Origin: Arachis hypogaea
Taxonomy: Eukaryota > Streptophyta > Magnoliopsida > Fabales > Fabaceae
Direction of reading: 5' to 3'
NCBI RefSeq assembly: GCF_003086295.3
Contig: NC_092051.1
Coordinates: 81,104,445-81,168,444, forward strand
DNA: 64,000 nt
The translations under genes and the position numbers were made by a program. The notes under the pieces were generated by a model. The model had not been told where the DNA came from. It made no database searches and saw nothing but the letters and a program-made list of their open reading frames with translations. Shown here piece by piece: positions 53,745-64,000 of this stretch. How positions within the stretch are numbered: the stretch's first letter is position 1; the number at the start of each line of letters is the position of its first letter.

Positions 53745-56219
53745 ATGGAGAAAGGAGAGATCGCTAAAAGAAAATGGATAAGTACCTTAGCACAAAAAAT
53801 GAAAGAAAAAAGTCCAAAAAAAAAGAATTCCTTCGAGGTTACACAAGTGAGGTCAAGTGCTGAATTGCTACAACAATACAATATTAAAAGAGAAAAGATC
53901 ATGGCTAAAAATAAGAAGGCTAGCTTCCAAGCTCAAGACCCAAAAGATCAAACAAAAACCAACCCATCACAATCGTGGAAGATGCCATTGAAGAGCAAGC
54001 TAGGACTCCAAAGAAGAAAAAGAAGGTGCAACCAATGTCACTTTTTCAAGAATGTGAACATAATGGGAACGGGACAATGTCTCAAGCTGAAAAGACCTCC
54101 AAAACTGGGAATCAGAGGACTGTTGAAGCTGATACAATGGAACAAAATGATTTAAGTTCTGATGATGAGGGAGAAGATACAAGCGAGCTAATTGCAAGTT
54201 CAACGAAAAAAGGAATGAGTCTTGACATGTATTTTAAGGTACATGGGATAAATTTGGAAGATGAAGAAGATGAGGAAGATGAGGAAGATGAGCTTGATGA
54301 TGCTGCAAATGATGAGGGTAATGGAGGACAAGCTAGTAATGAAGGTGCTTTTCTTGTTTTACCTTATTGTCAAAATATAGCTTGTATTACTTCTAAGTTG
54401 ATTTGAGTTTAAAATTCTGTTATTTTAATCGGATTTAGGCATAATAAAGAAGAAAACTCGTGGAAAGACTATGTGCAAAAAGCTTCATGCCACTGATTTT
54501 AATGATCGACGGGAGGTGGAATTTCTTGGAGGGCAGCCTATAGGTCCAACCAAGGAGGTTGTATCTAACCTCAACCAACTCTTGGGCACAACAGTTAGGA
54601 ATCCTCGTTTTGTGACTTTGCTATATACTAGTTGGCATGGTGTGCCTAAAAACCTCAAAGAGGACATGTGGGAGTATGCCAATGTATGTAAGAATTATAG
54701 ATAATTTTGTTAAGATTTATTTGTTACTTTATTTATGCTAACCTTTGACATTCTAATTTGTTGTCTTGTTTAGCAAAAATTCATTCTTCCAATAACTTCA
54801 AAGTCGTGGGTAATGAACGGATTTTGTCGTGCATGGAAAAAATACAAAGGCGAAATAAAAAAGGAACATTTCTTGAAGTACAACACAAAGAAAGAAATGA
54901 TAAAGAACCGATCGTTAGAGATCCCGGAGGTTCAATTTCGCAAACTAATTCGGTATTGGAGTCTTCCGACTGTTAAGGTAATATTGTCTTTTAGTTCTTT
55001 ATTTGATTAAACTTGGTGTTTTGGAAAAAGGTAGTGTGATTTTGAAAAAACAAGAAAACATGTTTATTAAGAATAATAACATCTCTTTTTCATGTTTATA
55101 TTTAGGCTGTGTCTACTAAGAATGCTGAAAATAGGTCAAAGCAAACATGTCCTCACCGGATGGGTTCCACAAATTTTGGAATAGCGCGCAAGCAACTGGT
55201 AATGTAACTTATTTTTTTGTGATTTCTCATTTATATTCAGGTTGTAGTTTACTAGTTAGCATGCTTCATGTAAATTTTTCTATATGTACTCTAGCGCGAC
55301 TCTAAAGAGAACAGTGAAGAACCATCAAGAGTTGAAGTTTTCATAGCAACTCGCACAAGTAAAAAAGGAAAAGAAATTGATGCTAAAACGCAAAGCACAA
55401 TTGTGAGTTGTTTGTATTTGTATTTGGAAATGTACAATATTAATTCTATAATGATTTCTATAGTGATTTCTATTAATATTGTTTGTATGCTAAATTAATG
55501 CGGCAGGCTGAACTTCAAACCCGCATAGAGGCAGGGGAAAATGATGAGGATGCATTTGTAGGAGTGTTAGGAAAGGACCGACCAGGTCGAGTTCGTTGTT
55601 TTGGGGCTTCGATTACAAAAAGCTCTCTTAAAAAGGATGAGGAGATTCAACAAGTCAAGGTTGAATACAACAACAAGGTTGAATCATTAGAGAAGAAGAT
55701 GGACGGTGTATGTAGTTTATTAAAGGTATTGGTGCACCAAGTCAACCCTGGAATGAGTGAGGAAGAGGTAGCAGCCTTAGTGCAAGCTGCCCAAAATTCT
55801 CCTTTGGATGCCTCAAGTAGCAGACCGAGAAATACTCCTCGCTCCTCCGAATCAACTCATATTCCACCCAAAGATGTAAGTCACTATCTTTGGATATTCG
55901 ATATATTTCCATTTAAAGTAGTTGACTTATTGTTTTTGTTGATTTTGGACATTTGATAGTGAGATAAAAGATTCTAAATGGTGCTAATGGTGTTGAATTG
56001 GAATCTGAATTCAAAGTTGTTGACTTTTTAGTAGTGTTTTGTTTTGTATCTAGTGTGGCATTGAATCTCAATTTTGGAAAACACGACAAATCTTTGAAGA
56101 TTTGCACTTTTTCCTAATCAAATTGGATAAAGGAAAAGAAAAGAAACCATAATTGAATTTTAATGTTTTTGTTTGTTTTGATTTTTGCAGACTCCAGAAG
56201 GAATTAATGGCTCTCATGG
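53745..56219 (+). pseudogene. Second CACTA protein, Ptta/En-Spm (TNPA-like)
   Basis: Multi-exon. The ATG at 53745 starts a Lys-rich region that changes phase near 53960 (one base apparently lost), then an acidic run (EDEEDEEDEEDELDD) to a donor at about 54343. Later exons: 54439-54684 (LGGQPIGPTKEVV), 54774-54975 (SKSWVMNGFCRAWKKYK), 55106-55199 (CPHRMGSTNFG), 55295-55402, 55507-55876 (VEYNNKVESLEKKMDGV coiled coil) and 56191-56219. The Ptta/En-Spm domain (PF03004 type) is clear. In En/Spm the analogous protein binds the subterminal repeats and holds the ends together. Splice sites are by eye. Confidence 0.78.
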
Positions 56220-56989
56220 TATATCTCATTTTGCTTGATTTATTTATTGGGGATCGGTTATAGAATTGATCCATATGCAATTTGTATTGATTTTCCAGTT
56301 GCTAGTATAAATTGTGCATGCATGTGACTGCAGGTGCAGTATAGGGCTACAAGAATGGTTAATTTGGTTGTGAAATATATTAGGAGTTAGGGTGATACAT
56401 GCCATTGTTGAGAAACATGTGACTGTTGCAGAAATAAAAAGGAGGGGAGGGGGGGCAGTTTGATTGTTAGCTTCCTAGCTATAGCAGTACCCTTTTTCCC
56501 TTTTTTGAAAACTTTAAGAACAAAAAAAGTATCCTGGCTTTCAATGAAAGAAAAGCCTTTGCTGGTTACAAATATTGTACAACTATAACATTCATTTGTT
56601 GATAATATATGTCTCTATTTTTTGGTTTGGTATAAGATGCAATAACACAACAATATTTAAAATTATGCAAGGAAGTGCTGAAAACAGTTTCGCTCACAAT
56701 GGTGATCAGTAATCATGAAGTTTTATATTTTGTAATAAAGTGTAAAGGAAGTAGATAATGTAACCCATGTTGGAATTGTAATTCATGTATTAAGAAACTG
56801 CTAGTGGATGAGACTTTGATTTTTGGTATTTTGTTAGAGTATAACTAACATGTGATCAAACACTTTCTCTGTGACAAGTTTATGAAGCAAGGATTTGTTG
56901 ATTTAAAATTAGTAGTCATCTTTTAAATTTTGAAATTATCTATGATTTTGTAAGGTTTATAAAAAAAGTAGTGCCAATAGGTACTGAAC
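56220..56989. other. CACTA interior, 3' part
   Basis: AT-rich, probably the 3' UTR and spacer of the TNPA-like gene. No other gene seen. Confidence 0.45.
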
Positions 56990-57640
56990 TATTTTACAGC
57001 CATGCTTTAAAAGGGTGGCCATACACAACAGCAATCAACAGCCACGCTTTATAAGCGAGCTGTAATTCAGTTCAGAACCTATTGGCACGCTTCTAAAGCG
57101 TACCCATATCTCTACTTGTTGCCATGCTTTGGAAGCGTGGCGATATACGTTGCAGTGCACATGAACAGCCACGCTTTAAAAACGTAGCTGTATCTCACAC
57201 CTATTGGCACGCTTATAAAGCGTAGCCATATGTCTTGCTATTGGCACGCTTTAAAAGCGTAGCTGTATCTCACACCTATTGGCACGCTTTTAATCGTAGC
57301 CATATGTCTTGCTATTGGCACGCTTTTAAAGCGTAGCTATATGGCATGCTATTGGCACGCTTTAAAAGCGTAGCCATATCTTGCTTTTGGCACACTTTAA
57401 AAGCGTAGCAATAGTTCACACATATGGCCACGCTTTTAAAGCGTGGGGGTCTTTAAAAGTGTGGGAAGAAAAAAAGCGTGCCAATAGGTCACGAAAAGCG
57501 TGGCGATAGAGCAACCGGCACCCTTGCAGTTGTGATCCTTTCAAAAGCGTGCCGGTAGCTCAAAAAGCGTGGCGAAAAGCTATCGCTACGCTTTTAAGGA
57601 CTTTTCGCCACGCTTTAAAAGCGTAGCAAAAAGCTTGTTT
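56990..57640. repeat. Right subterminal repeat array of the CACTA element
   Basis: More than twenty copies of GGCACGCTTTTAAAGCGTAGCC-like half sites (in pieces such as CACGCTTTAAAAGCGTAGC), longer than the left array. 'tatggc' or 'ctattgg' linkers repeat with a period of about 40-45 bp around 57200-57420. Confidence 0.88.
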
Positions 57641-57650
57641 TCTTGTAGTG

Positions 57651-57653
57651 AAG
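57651..57653. repeat. Right 3-bp target duplication of the CACTA element
   Basis: AAG, identical to 34383-34385. Confidence 0.8.
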
Positions 57654-58812
57654 TGTTCTTGAGTCTTATATGTGTCTTGATCTTAAAATTTTTAAGTTTG
57701 GTGTCCCTTGGTGTTTCCCTCCAAATTTTCGAAAATAAAGGGTGCTAGATCTAAAAATTTTAAGTGTCTTTTTTATGTTTTTCTCTTTCATCATAAAATT
57801 CAAAAATCAAAAAATATCTTTTCTAACTAATTCTAACCATTATTTTCGAATTTTTTCATTAAAATTCAGATTTTGTTTTCAAATTTTATCTTATCATATC
57901 TTAGTTGTCAAGTTTTCAAAAATCAAATTTTTTTCAAAAATAAAAATCGTATCTTTTTCAAAACTTATCATATCTTTTTCAAAATTTTAAAATCTTATCT
58001 TATCTTTTTCAAAATTCAAAATATATCTTTTTCAAAACTTTTCTTATCTTATCTTATTTTTAAAATTCAAATCTCTTCTTATCTTATCTTTTATTTTTAT
58101 TTTAAATTCAAATCTTTTCTTAATTAATATCTTATCCTCTCTCTTATCTTTCAAAACCTCCTAACTAACTTTTCCCTCCTTAGTTTTCGAAAATACTTCT
58201 CCTATTTCTCTCTCTTTTTTTTTCAAAACCACCTAACTAACTCCTCTCTTCCATAATTTTTGAAAATAATATCTTCTTTTCTCTCTCTTCTTTTTCAAAA
58301 CTACCTAACTAACTCTCATCTCTCTTGATTTTCAAAAACTTCTCCCTCTTCTCTCTCTTCTATTTTCAAAAATTTAAGATTTAAATTTTATATTCTTTTT
58401 AAATTAATTAACTTAATTTTCAAAAATTAATTAATTAAATAAATAAAATAAAAACAAAAATATTTTAATTCTTATCTACTCATTCTATTTATACTGCTCT
58501 TCTTCTCACATCTCTATTACTCAAAACTCTCCTATCCCTATCTCTTCTTCCATCTTCATTTCTTTATATTCTTTCCTTTCTTCTTCACATCTAACTGGAA
58601 GCTCTTTGATCCAAGTGGAACAAAAAGCTTTCTTCTTTTCTCTTTTTTTTGTTCTATCTTCTCTTTTCAAGGTAATCTTCTTCTACTTCTTTTATTTATT
58701 TCTATTTTTATTTTTTTATCTTCTTCTTCTTCCTTTATTTCTGACTTTAAGAAGGAGCTTCTTGCCTATTGGCGTGGTCTCTTCTTCTTTCTTTCTTTTC
58801 TTATTATTTATG
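57654..58812 (+). other. Leader of E3, second part
   Basis: T-rich with 'atctttttcaaaa' repeats (57900-58060) and 'cctaactaact' repeats. A polypurine-tract-like TTTTTAAGTTTGGTGTCC is near 57687. No gene seen before the gag start. Confidence 0.5.
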
Positions 58813-60160
58813 ACCAGGAACAGGGATAAAGAACCCCTCTTGACTCCTAATCCTGAACCTGAAAGAATTCTAAGGAGGCATTTTCAACAAGCTAGAGCAC
58901 AATACTTTAGAAGAGACCTTTCAAAAAGTTTTGAACAAGAACTGGAAGACATGGCCGAACCACAAGAGGAGCCTAGAAAGGTCCTTGGTGACTTCACCAT
59001 GCCTACCTGTGACTTTTATGGCAGAAGCATTGCTGTGCCTGCCATTGGAGCTAACAATTTTGAGCTTAAGCCTTAGTTAGTCTCTCTTCTACAGTAGAAT
59101 TACAAGTTTCATGGACTTCCAATGGAAGATCCACATCAATTTTTAGCTGAGTTCTTGCTAATTTGTGATACTATAAAGACTAATAGAGTTAATCCTGAAG
59201 TCTACAAGCTTATGCTCTTTTCCTTTGCTTTAAGGGATAGAGCTAAAAACTGGTTGCATGCCCAGCCTAAAAAGAGTCTTGACTCTTGGGAAAAGCTAGT
59301 TAATACTTTTTTGGCTAAATTCTTTCCTCCTCAAAGGATGAGCAAGATTAGAGTGGAAATTCAAACCTTCAGACAAAGAGAAGGTGAATCCCTCTATGAA
59401 GCTTAGGAAAGATACAAGCAACTGATCAGGAGATGTCCTCCTGGCATGCTCTCAGTATGGTTCATCATTGGCGTGTTCTATGATGGTTTGTCTGAGATGT
59501 CCAAAATTTCATTGGACAACTCTGGAGGTGGATCTCTCCACTTGAAGAAAATGCCTGCAGAAGCAAGAGAGCTCATTGCGATAGTTACAAACAACGAATT
59601 CATGTACACCTCTAAGAGGAATCCTGTAAACCATGGAATATCTCAAAAGAAAGGAGTTCATGAAGTTGAGACTCTAAATGCCATCCTGGTTCAGAATAAG
59701 ATCTTGACTTAACAGGTCAACATGATCTCTCAACATCTCACTAGGATGCAAAATGCACCTGGTAGTAATCAGGAAGCTTCTCTTGAAGAAGAAGCTTATG
59801 ATCCTGATCAACCCACCATGGAGGAGGTGAATTACATGGGAGAATCCTATGGAAACACTTACAACCCTTCATGGAGGAACCACCCTAAACTCTCATGAAA
59901 GGATCAACCGAAACCTCAGCAAGGTTTCAATCAAGGTGGTAGGAACCAGAATAGGTTCAACAACAGACCACCATTCCCATCTTCTCAAGGGAACATGGAA
60001 ACCTCTAATCAGAGCCTTTCTGACTTAGCCATTATGGTTTCCAGCCTCACTAAGACCACTCACAGTTTCATTAATGAAACAAGGTCCTCCATTAGAAACT
60101 TATAGGGACAGATTGGTCAACTGAGCAAGAGGATCCTTGAAGCTCCACCTACCCTACCTT
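58813..60160 (+). pseudogene. gag: gag of E3
   Basis: The frame starts at about 58810 (MTRNRDKEPLLTPNPEPER). Capsid motifs: LMLFSFALRDRAKNWLHAQP, FLAKFFPPQRMSKIRVEIQTF, LYEA then TAG then RYKQLIRRCPPGM, and GGGSLHLKKMPAEARELI. Stops at 59075, near 59096, at 59404, at 59710, near 59896 and near 60103 inactivate it. It is related to the gags of E2 and E4. No protease follows. Confidence 0.82.
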
Positions 60161-60180
60161 CTTCTTCCCTATTGATCATA

Positions 60181-60220
60181 TTTGCTCGAGGACGAGCAAA
60201 ACTCTTAAGTTTGTTGTTGC
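60181..60220 (+). promoter_or_regulatory. Internal hairpin plus polypurine-tract-like motif (E3)
   Basis: A perfect 8-bp stem TTTGCTCG/CGAGCAAA with the loop AGGA (60181-60200), then ACTC and TTAAGTTTGTTGTTG. It lies about 1.27 kb upstream of the LTR-adjacent copy. Confidence 0.65.
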
Positions 60221-61432
60221 AAAAGCTTTGCTTTATGAGTTTTACCACTCCTAAGTATAGAAGAAGAGGATGGAGCAAACTAGAGAGCATGCACATGAAC
60301 CAGTGCAGCCGCCTCAACAAAGACAAAGGAGTGACATAGAAGAGATCAAGCACTACATTGGATCCTCAAAGAAGAGCACTAGCCACCATCATTCAGGTGG
60401 ATTCGTTCTCTTTAAACCCCTTTCCTGTTATTTTTCTATTTTTTGTCTGTTTATTTACCTGTTCTCTTATTCTAGTTGCATGACCATTTGCATTGATGTC
60501 TTTAAGTTGTAAAATGTTCCATATATCTCTCACCTTACTTAAATGAAAATTTTTATTGAAAAGAATTGAGAGATGCATGAATTTCAAGTTTAAAATAAGA
60601 TTAGTTTAATTAGTTTGATGTGGTATCATCTGCTTTTGTTTTCTGAATGTATGATTAAAAAGTGCATATTTAAAGTTGAAATTTATGAATGTTGGCTCTT
60701 AAAAGAATAAGGAAAAAGAAAAAGTATTATTGGTGATCTGAAAAATTCATAAATTGATTCTTGAAGTAAGAAAAAGCAGTATAAAGAAAAAGAAAAAGCT
60801 TGCATGCAAAAAAAAATAAAAAGAAAAAAATAAAAAGCAAGCAAAAAAAGCCAATGACCCTTAAAACCAAAAGCAAGGGTAAAAGGGCCCAAGGTTTTGA
60901 GCATCAGTGGTTAGGAGGGCCCAAAGGAATAAAATCCTGGCCTAAGCGGCTAAATCAAGCTGTCCCTAACCATGTGCTTGTGGCGTGAAGGTGTCAAATG
61001 AAAAGCTTGAGACTGAGCGATTAAAGTCATGGTCCAAAGCAAAAAGAGTGTGCTTAAGAACTCTGGACACCTCTATCTTGGGACTCTAGCAAAGCCGAGT
61101 CACAATCTGAAAAGGTTCACCAGTTAAAGTGTCTGTGGCATGAATGTATCCGGTGGTAATACTAGAAAACAAAGAGCTTAGGGTCACGGCCAAGACTCAG
61201 AAAGCTCTGTTTAAGAATCAAAATAAGCTTAACTAGGAAAGTCAATGATATCATCTGGATTCTAAGTTCCTAGGGATGCCTACATCTCTGAGTTTCAATG
61301 GATAGTGAGATGCCAAAACTATTCGGAAGCAAAAAGCTACTAAGTCTCGCTCATCTGATTTTAACTAAGCTTCATTTGAAACTTAGAAATTTATTGTATC
61401 TTAATTTTCTTTTTATCCTACTGTGTTTTTAG
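60221..61432 (+). other. 3' region of E3
   Basis: A short frame (60270-60400, HEPVQPPQQRQRSDIEEIKH) may be an ORF3 tail. The rest is non-coding. 60900-61380 is conserved with E2 19860-20340. Confidence 0.5.
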
Positions 61433-61469
61433 TTGCTTGGGGACAAGCAACGGTTTAAGTTTGGTGTTG
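61433..61469 (+). promoter_or_regulatory. Pre-LTR hairpin and polypurine tract (E3)
   Basis: A perfect 7-bp stem TTGCTTG/CAAGCAA around GGGA (61433-61450), then CGG and TTTAAGTTTGGTGTTG up to the LTR. Confidence 0.78.
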
Positions 61470-63007
61470 TGATGAGCGGATATTTTATACGCTTTTTGAC
61501 ATCATTTTCATATAGTTTTTAGTGTGTTTTATTTAGTTTTTATTAAGTTTTTATAGGTTTTATTGTTAAAATTATATTTTTGGATTCTACTATGAGTTTT
61601 TGTATTTTCATACAATTTCAGGTATTTTCTGGCTGAAATTGAGGAACTGGAGCAGAAGTCTGATTCAGAGACAGAGAAAGCACTGCAGATGTTGTCCAGA
61701 TCTGACCGGCCTGCATTGAGAAGAGCTTTTCTAGAGCTATAGAAATCCAAATGGAGTGCTCTGAACGGATATGGAAAGCTGACTTACAGAGCTGTCCAGA
61801 AATATATAATAATTCATACTTTGCTTCGGATTAGAAGGCCCAAAACTGGCATCCAATGCTAGCTTCCTGCCCCCTTCCAAGCGTCCAGCGCCCAAAGAGC
61901 AGAGCCCAGCGTCCAAAGGCCCAGAGAGGACCCCCTAGCTGGTGTTCCATGCCCAAGGAGCTTCATAGCACGTGGATCTCATCAATGCTCAGCCCAAATA
62001 CTTACCAAGTTGGCCCTAAAAGTGGATTTTAGCATTAAATAGACTGTTTTACCCTTTCTGCGTAATCCTTAGTCATTAACCTAGTATTTAAAGAAATTTT
62101 GCACCTCTCACTTGGGGAGGTCTACCATAATTTCATTTTATCGTTGTTTTTACCTTCAGTATGAGTTTCTAAACCTCCTTGGTTGTAGGGAGGAGCACTG
62201 CTGAGTTCTATGAATTAATAAAAGTACTACTGTTTTTCTTCGATCTGTGTTTGATTAATTCTAAGATGTATATTCGTATTTCATCATGGTGAATAGGATG
62301 ATCGCACCAATTAGCTCTGCTCATCACATTAAAACGAACATGCCTAACAAACACCAGCGTCTACTTAGGTCAGAATGCGTCTTTCACCGGACAAGGACGA
62401 CCAACAGCTTGAATATACATCTCTCAGACGGCTAATCCACGATTTTGTTGGAGACTTCTCGAGACATCAATTCAATCGATTTCTGGGGAGATTAGGGTCT
62501 CTGTATAGAGGCTAGAATCCATAGAAGCATCATTCTCTGATCCGGAAGATCCGACCTTGTCTGTGGCATTTTGAGTAGGATCATTAAGGAGAATAGCCTG
62601 CAGAAACTTCACCCTCAAGTAGAGACGGATCCACACTGAACCTGGAGTTCAGATCCGGAGGAGTATTGGCAGCTGCTCAAACCAGTGTCAATCACACACA
62701 GCCTGCCATTAAAGAAATCATTCACAAGTAAAGAGAGCAGTAGTACCAGAGTTAATTCAGAAAGGCAAAGCAACTCCAATCATCAACTCTATTCCTATCA
62801 TTTATTCCAAGTAGAATAACAACTACTTATACAAAGTTCCAAACATAAACCTTCTGATTCTGCCTGACAAAGACTTGCAAGACAACCATAGCTTGCTTCA
62901 ATCCACAATTCTCGTGGGATCGACCCTGACTCACTCAGATATTATTTGGACGACCCAGTACAATTGCTGGTACAGCTGTACGAAAAGGTGTGGGGATTCG
63001 TGCAGCA
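61470..63007 (+). repeat. 3' LTR of E3 (1538 bp)
   Basis: TGATGAGCGG...GATTCGTGCAGCA, paired with 32287-33825. The terminal CACCA is CAGCA here. The TAGAC duplication follows at 63008-63012. Confidence 0.9.
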
Positions 63008-63231
63008 TAGACAAGGATGGCGATCTCAATTCCTATGCTTAGCCAAGAGTTTTTTTTCCTTTCCTTTATTAGTTAATTGTCATTTACTTTCTTGTTATTT
63101 ACTTTTCTTGCCAATTATCAAATCAAACCCCCTTTGCCCCTTCATAACCAATAAATAATCACTTCATTGCAATTCCATGTGAGACGACTCAAGGTTTGAA
63201 TACTTTGCTTTATTTTTATTGGGGTTTATCA

Positions 63232-63391
63232 GCTGCACACCACCTCTATTAGTGGGCCAACGAGTGTGAGCCAGAGCAGTAGTACGAGTGTTAGACCCTC
63301 CTGAGATTATTGAAATTTCGGATGATGAGGACGAGGATTTTGACGAGTGTTCGGATGTGATTGAGATTTTCTCTTACGACAACAATTGATG
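63232..63391 (+). pseudogene. Unrecognised ORF, distal part
   Basis: Starts with the duplicated GCTGC. A Ser-rich stretch reads on from 30671-31043 in phase but meets a TGA near 63301. An overlapping phase gives an acidic tail ending at a TGA (63387-63389). A single-base change near 63298 would account for the phase difference. Confidence 0.4.
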
Positions 63392-63624
63392 CTTAGGAGC
63401 TGAGAATGTGACTTTTGGGAGTTTTTTGTGTTAGCCTAGCTTCTGTGTTTAATCTCTCACTTTTGATTAGACTCACTGAGAGAGTAGGATGTATATAGTT
63501 GACTAGGCTAGTTTTTAGGTGCCATCTTAGGGGCTTCCTTTATGGACTAGGGTGCAGAGTGTTGAATTATGTGTATAGTAACAAGATGTGAAAGGTTGTA
63601 TACTAACTTATGACCTGTATGACA

Positions 63625-63664
<40 letters not shown>

Positions 63665-64000
63665 TGTATATTATCTCTATCTCTGATGTTTGTGTTATTT
63701 TATCGTTCTTATTTAATTATTTCTTTTAAAAAAAAAGTTTTTTCGAAAATTTGATCACGCGCTAATACGATTACAGGATTAATAATAAATATTTAGTTAA
63801 TTTTTAGGAAAGCAAGTTAGTGACACTTGATTTTCAATATGATCATGACGTATTGAAAATTATGTTGTTACAACTGAGAACTGATGTGTGTAACTATCTG
63901 ATTTGTGTAATTGAGGAATTGCTAATGAAATTGAGGACTAATGTAACTAATGTAAACATGACTAAATAGTTTAAAGTAATACCTAAGGAATTTTCAAGGG
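63392..64000. other. Flank to the window end
   Basis: AT-rich, no gene. Contains a (TG)18 microsatellite at 63628-63663. It may be the 3' UTR or spacer of the split ORF or part of an older element. Confidence 0.4.
63628..63663. repeat. (TG)18 microsatellite
   Basis: Uninterrupted TG dinucleotides. Confidence 0.95.

Larger units (their letters stand above)
34386..57650 (+). mobile_element. CACTA (En/Spm) DNA transposon, about 13.2 kb plus the nested E4
   Basis: Terminal inverted repeats CACTACAAGAAAA at 34386 and, reverse-complemented, at 57650, flanked by the 3-bp duplication AAG expected for CACTA elements. Both ends carry dense subterminal palindromes. It encodes a TNP2-type transposase and a second Ptta/En-Spm protein, both on the plus strand. 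It also holds fragments of two host genes and a 60-bp tandem repeat. E4 (43096-53184) is inserted in TNP2. A premature stop and that insertion make it non-autonomous now. Confidence 0.92.
32287..63007 (+). mobile_element. E3: gag-only, non-autonomous retroelement of the E2 LTR family, carrying a CACTA insertion
   Basis: 5' LTR 32287-33825, degenerate PBS, leader (interrupted by the CACTA at 34386-57650), gag pseudogene, no protease, RT, RNase H or integrase, a short ORF3-tail-like piece, a 3' region conserved with E2, hairpin/polypurine tract and 3' LTR 61470-63007. The exact TAGAC duplication shows one insertion event. Without the CACTA it is about 7.5 kb. The LTRs differ by roughly 5% by eye, more than those of E4, which fits its outer position. 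Confidence 0.9.
31044..63231 (+). mobile_element. Solo LTR (about 1.46 kb) interrupted by E3 and everything within it
   Basis: Left piece 31044-32286 starts TAATAAACCCC (probably TGATAAACCCC mutated). Right piece 63013-63231 ends GGGGTTTATCA. The two ends are inverted repeats of each other. The right piece aligns with R/U5 of the E0 LTR ('gacaaggat...gccaagagtt', 'gacgactcaaggtttgaatac'). A CpG-rich cluster with ACGCGCACGCGT lies at about 31346-31480. No internal retroelement genes are attached, so this is a solo LTR left by LTR-LTR recombination. Confidence 0.75.

Noticed and set aside
57742..58127. Phe/Ser/Lys-rich frames in the E3 leader
   Set aside because: Generated by 'atctttttcaaaa' repeats. 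No conserved domain.

Overview
The window is plant nuclear DNA and almost entirely transposable elements. The evidence is LTR retrotransposons primed by tRNA-Asp, an En/Spm (CACTA) transposon with a TNP2 transposase, a hAT element with an 8-bp target duplication, and AT-rich spacers. The families (LTRs starting TGATAAACC or TGATGAGCGG, CpG-dense palindrome arrays, CTGGCGTTTAACGCCAG hairpins) are ones I associate with peanut (Arachis). That species call is from memory, not shown by the window. No intact host gene is visible.

Layout. 1-3937 (+): 3' end of an Athila-type Ty3/Gypsy element (E0), cut by the window edge and ending in an LTR. About 3991-17160 (-): a second, decayed Athila-type element (E1) with 5' LTR, PBS, gag, protease, RT, RNase H, integrase and a third ORF. 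Its RT is split by a 1543-bp non-autonomous hAT (11167-12709, duplication TTCTTCAC), and its 3' end is chimeric. 17161-18293: unassigned flank. 18294-30422 (-): a structurally complete 12.1-kb element (E2) with two LTRs, duplication ATAGG, all pol domains and a broken ORF3. 30423-31043 and 63232-64000: the target sequence of the big nest, with a split, unrecognised ORF.

31044-63231 is a four-level nest in which every insertion has a readable target duplication. A solo LTR (GTTGC/GCTGC) contains a gag-only retroelement E3 (32287-63007, TAGAC). E3 contains a CACTA element (34386-57650, AAG). The CACTA contains a young retroelement E4 (43096-53184, GGTAT), which interrupts the TNP2 gene. The CACTA also carries captured fragments resembling ribosomal protein eL8/RPL7A and an EDR2-like DUF1336 protein.

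How the parts work together. Each retroelement should supply LTR promoter, tRNA-Asp PBS, Gag, protease-RT-RNase H-integrase, an ORF3 of the 'putative plant transposon protein' type, and a polypurine tract. E3 lacks pol, and E4 lacks RT, RNase H and almost all integrase, so both need enzymes in trans. E2 and E3 share an LTR family and may be an autonomous/non-autonomous pair. Every pol copy carries inactivating changes.

The most interesting signals are non-coding and shared between families: (1) a hairpin just after pol whose outer base pairs covary between E1, E2 and E4; (2) a hairpin with a GGGA/AGGA-type tetraloop directly before the polypurine tract in four elements, with a second copy inside E0, E1 and E3; (3) family-specific CpG palindrome clusters at an equivalent U3 position upstream of the TATA box.
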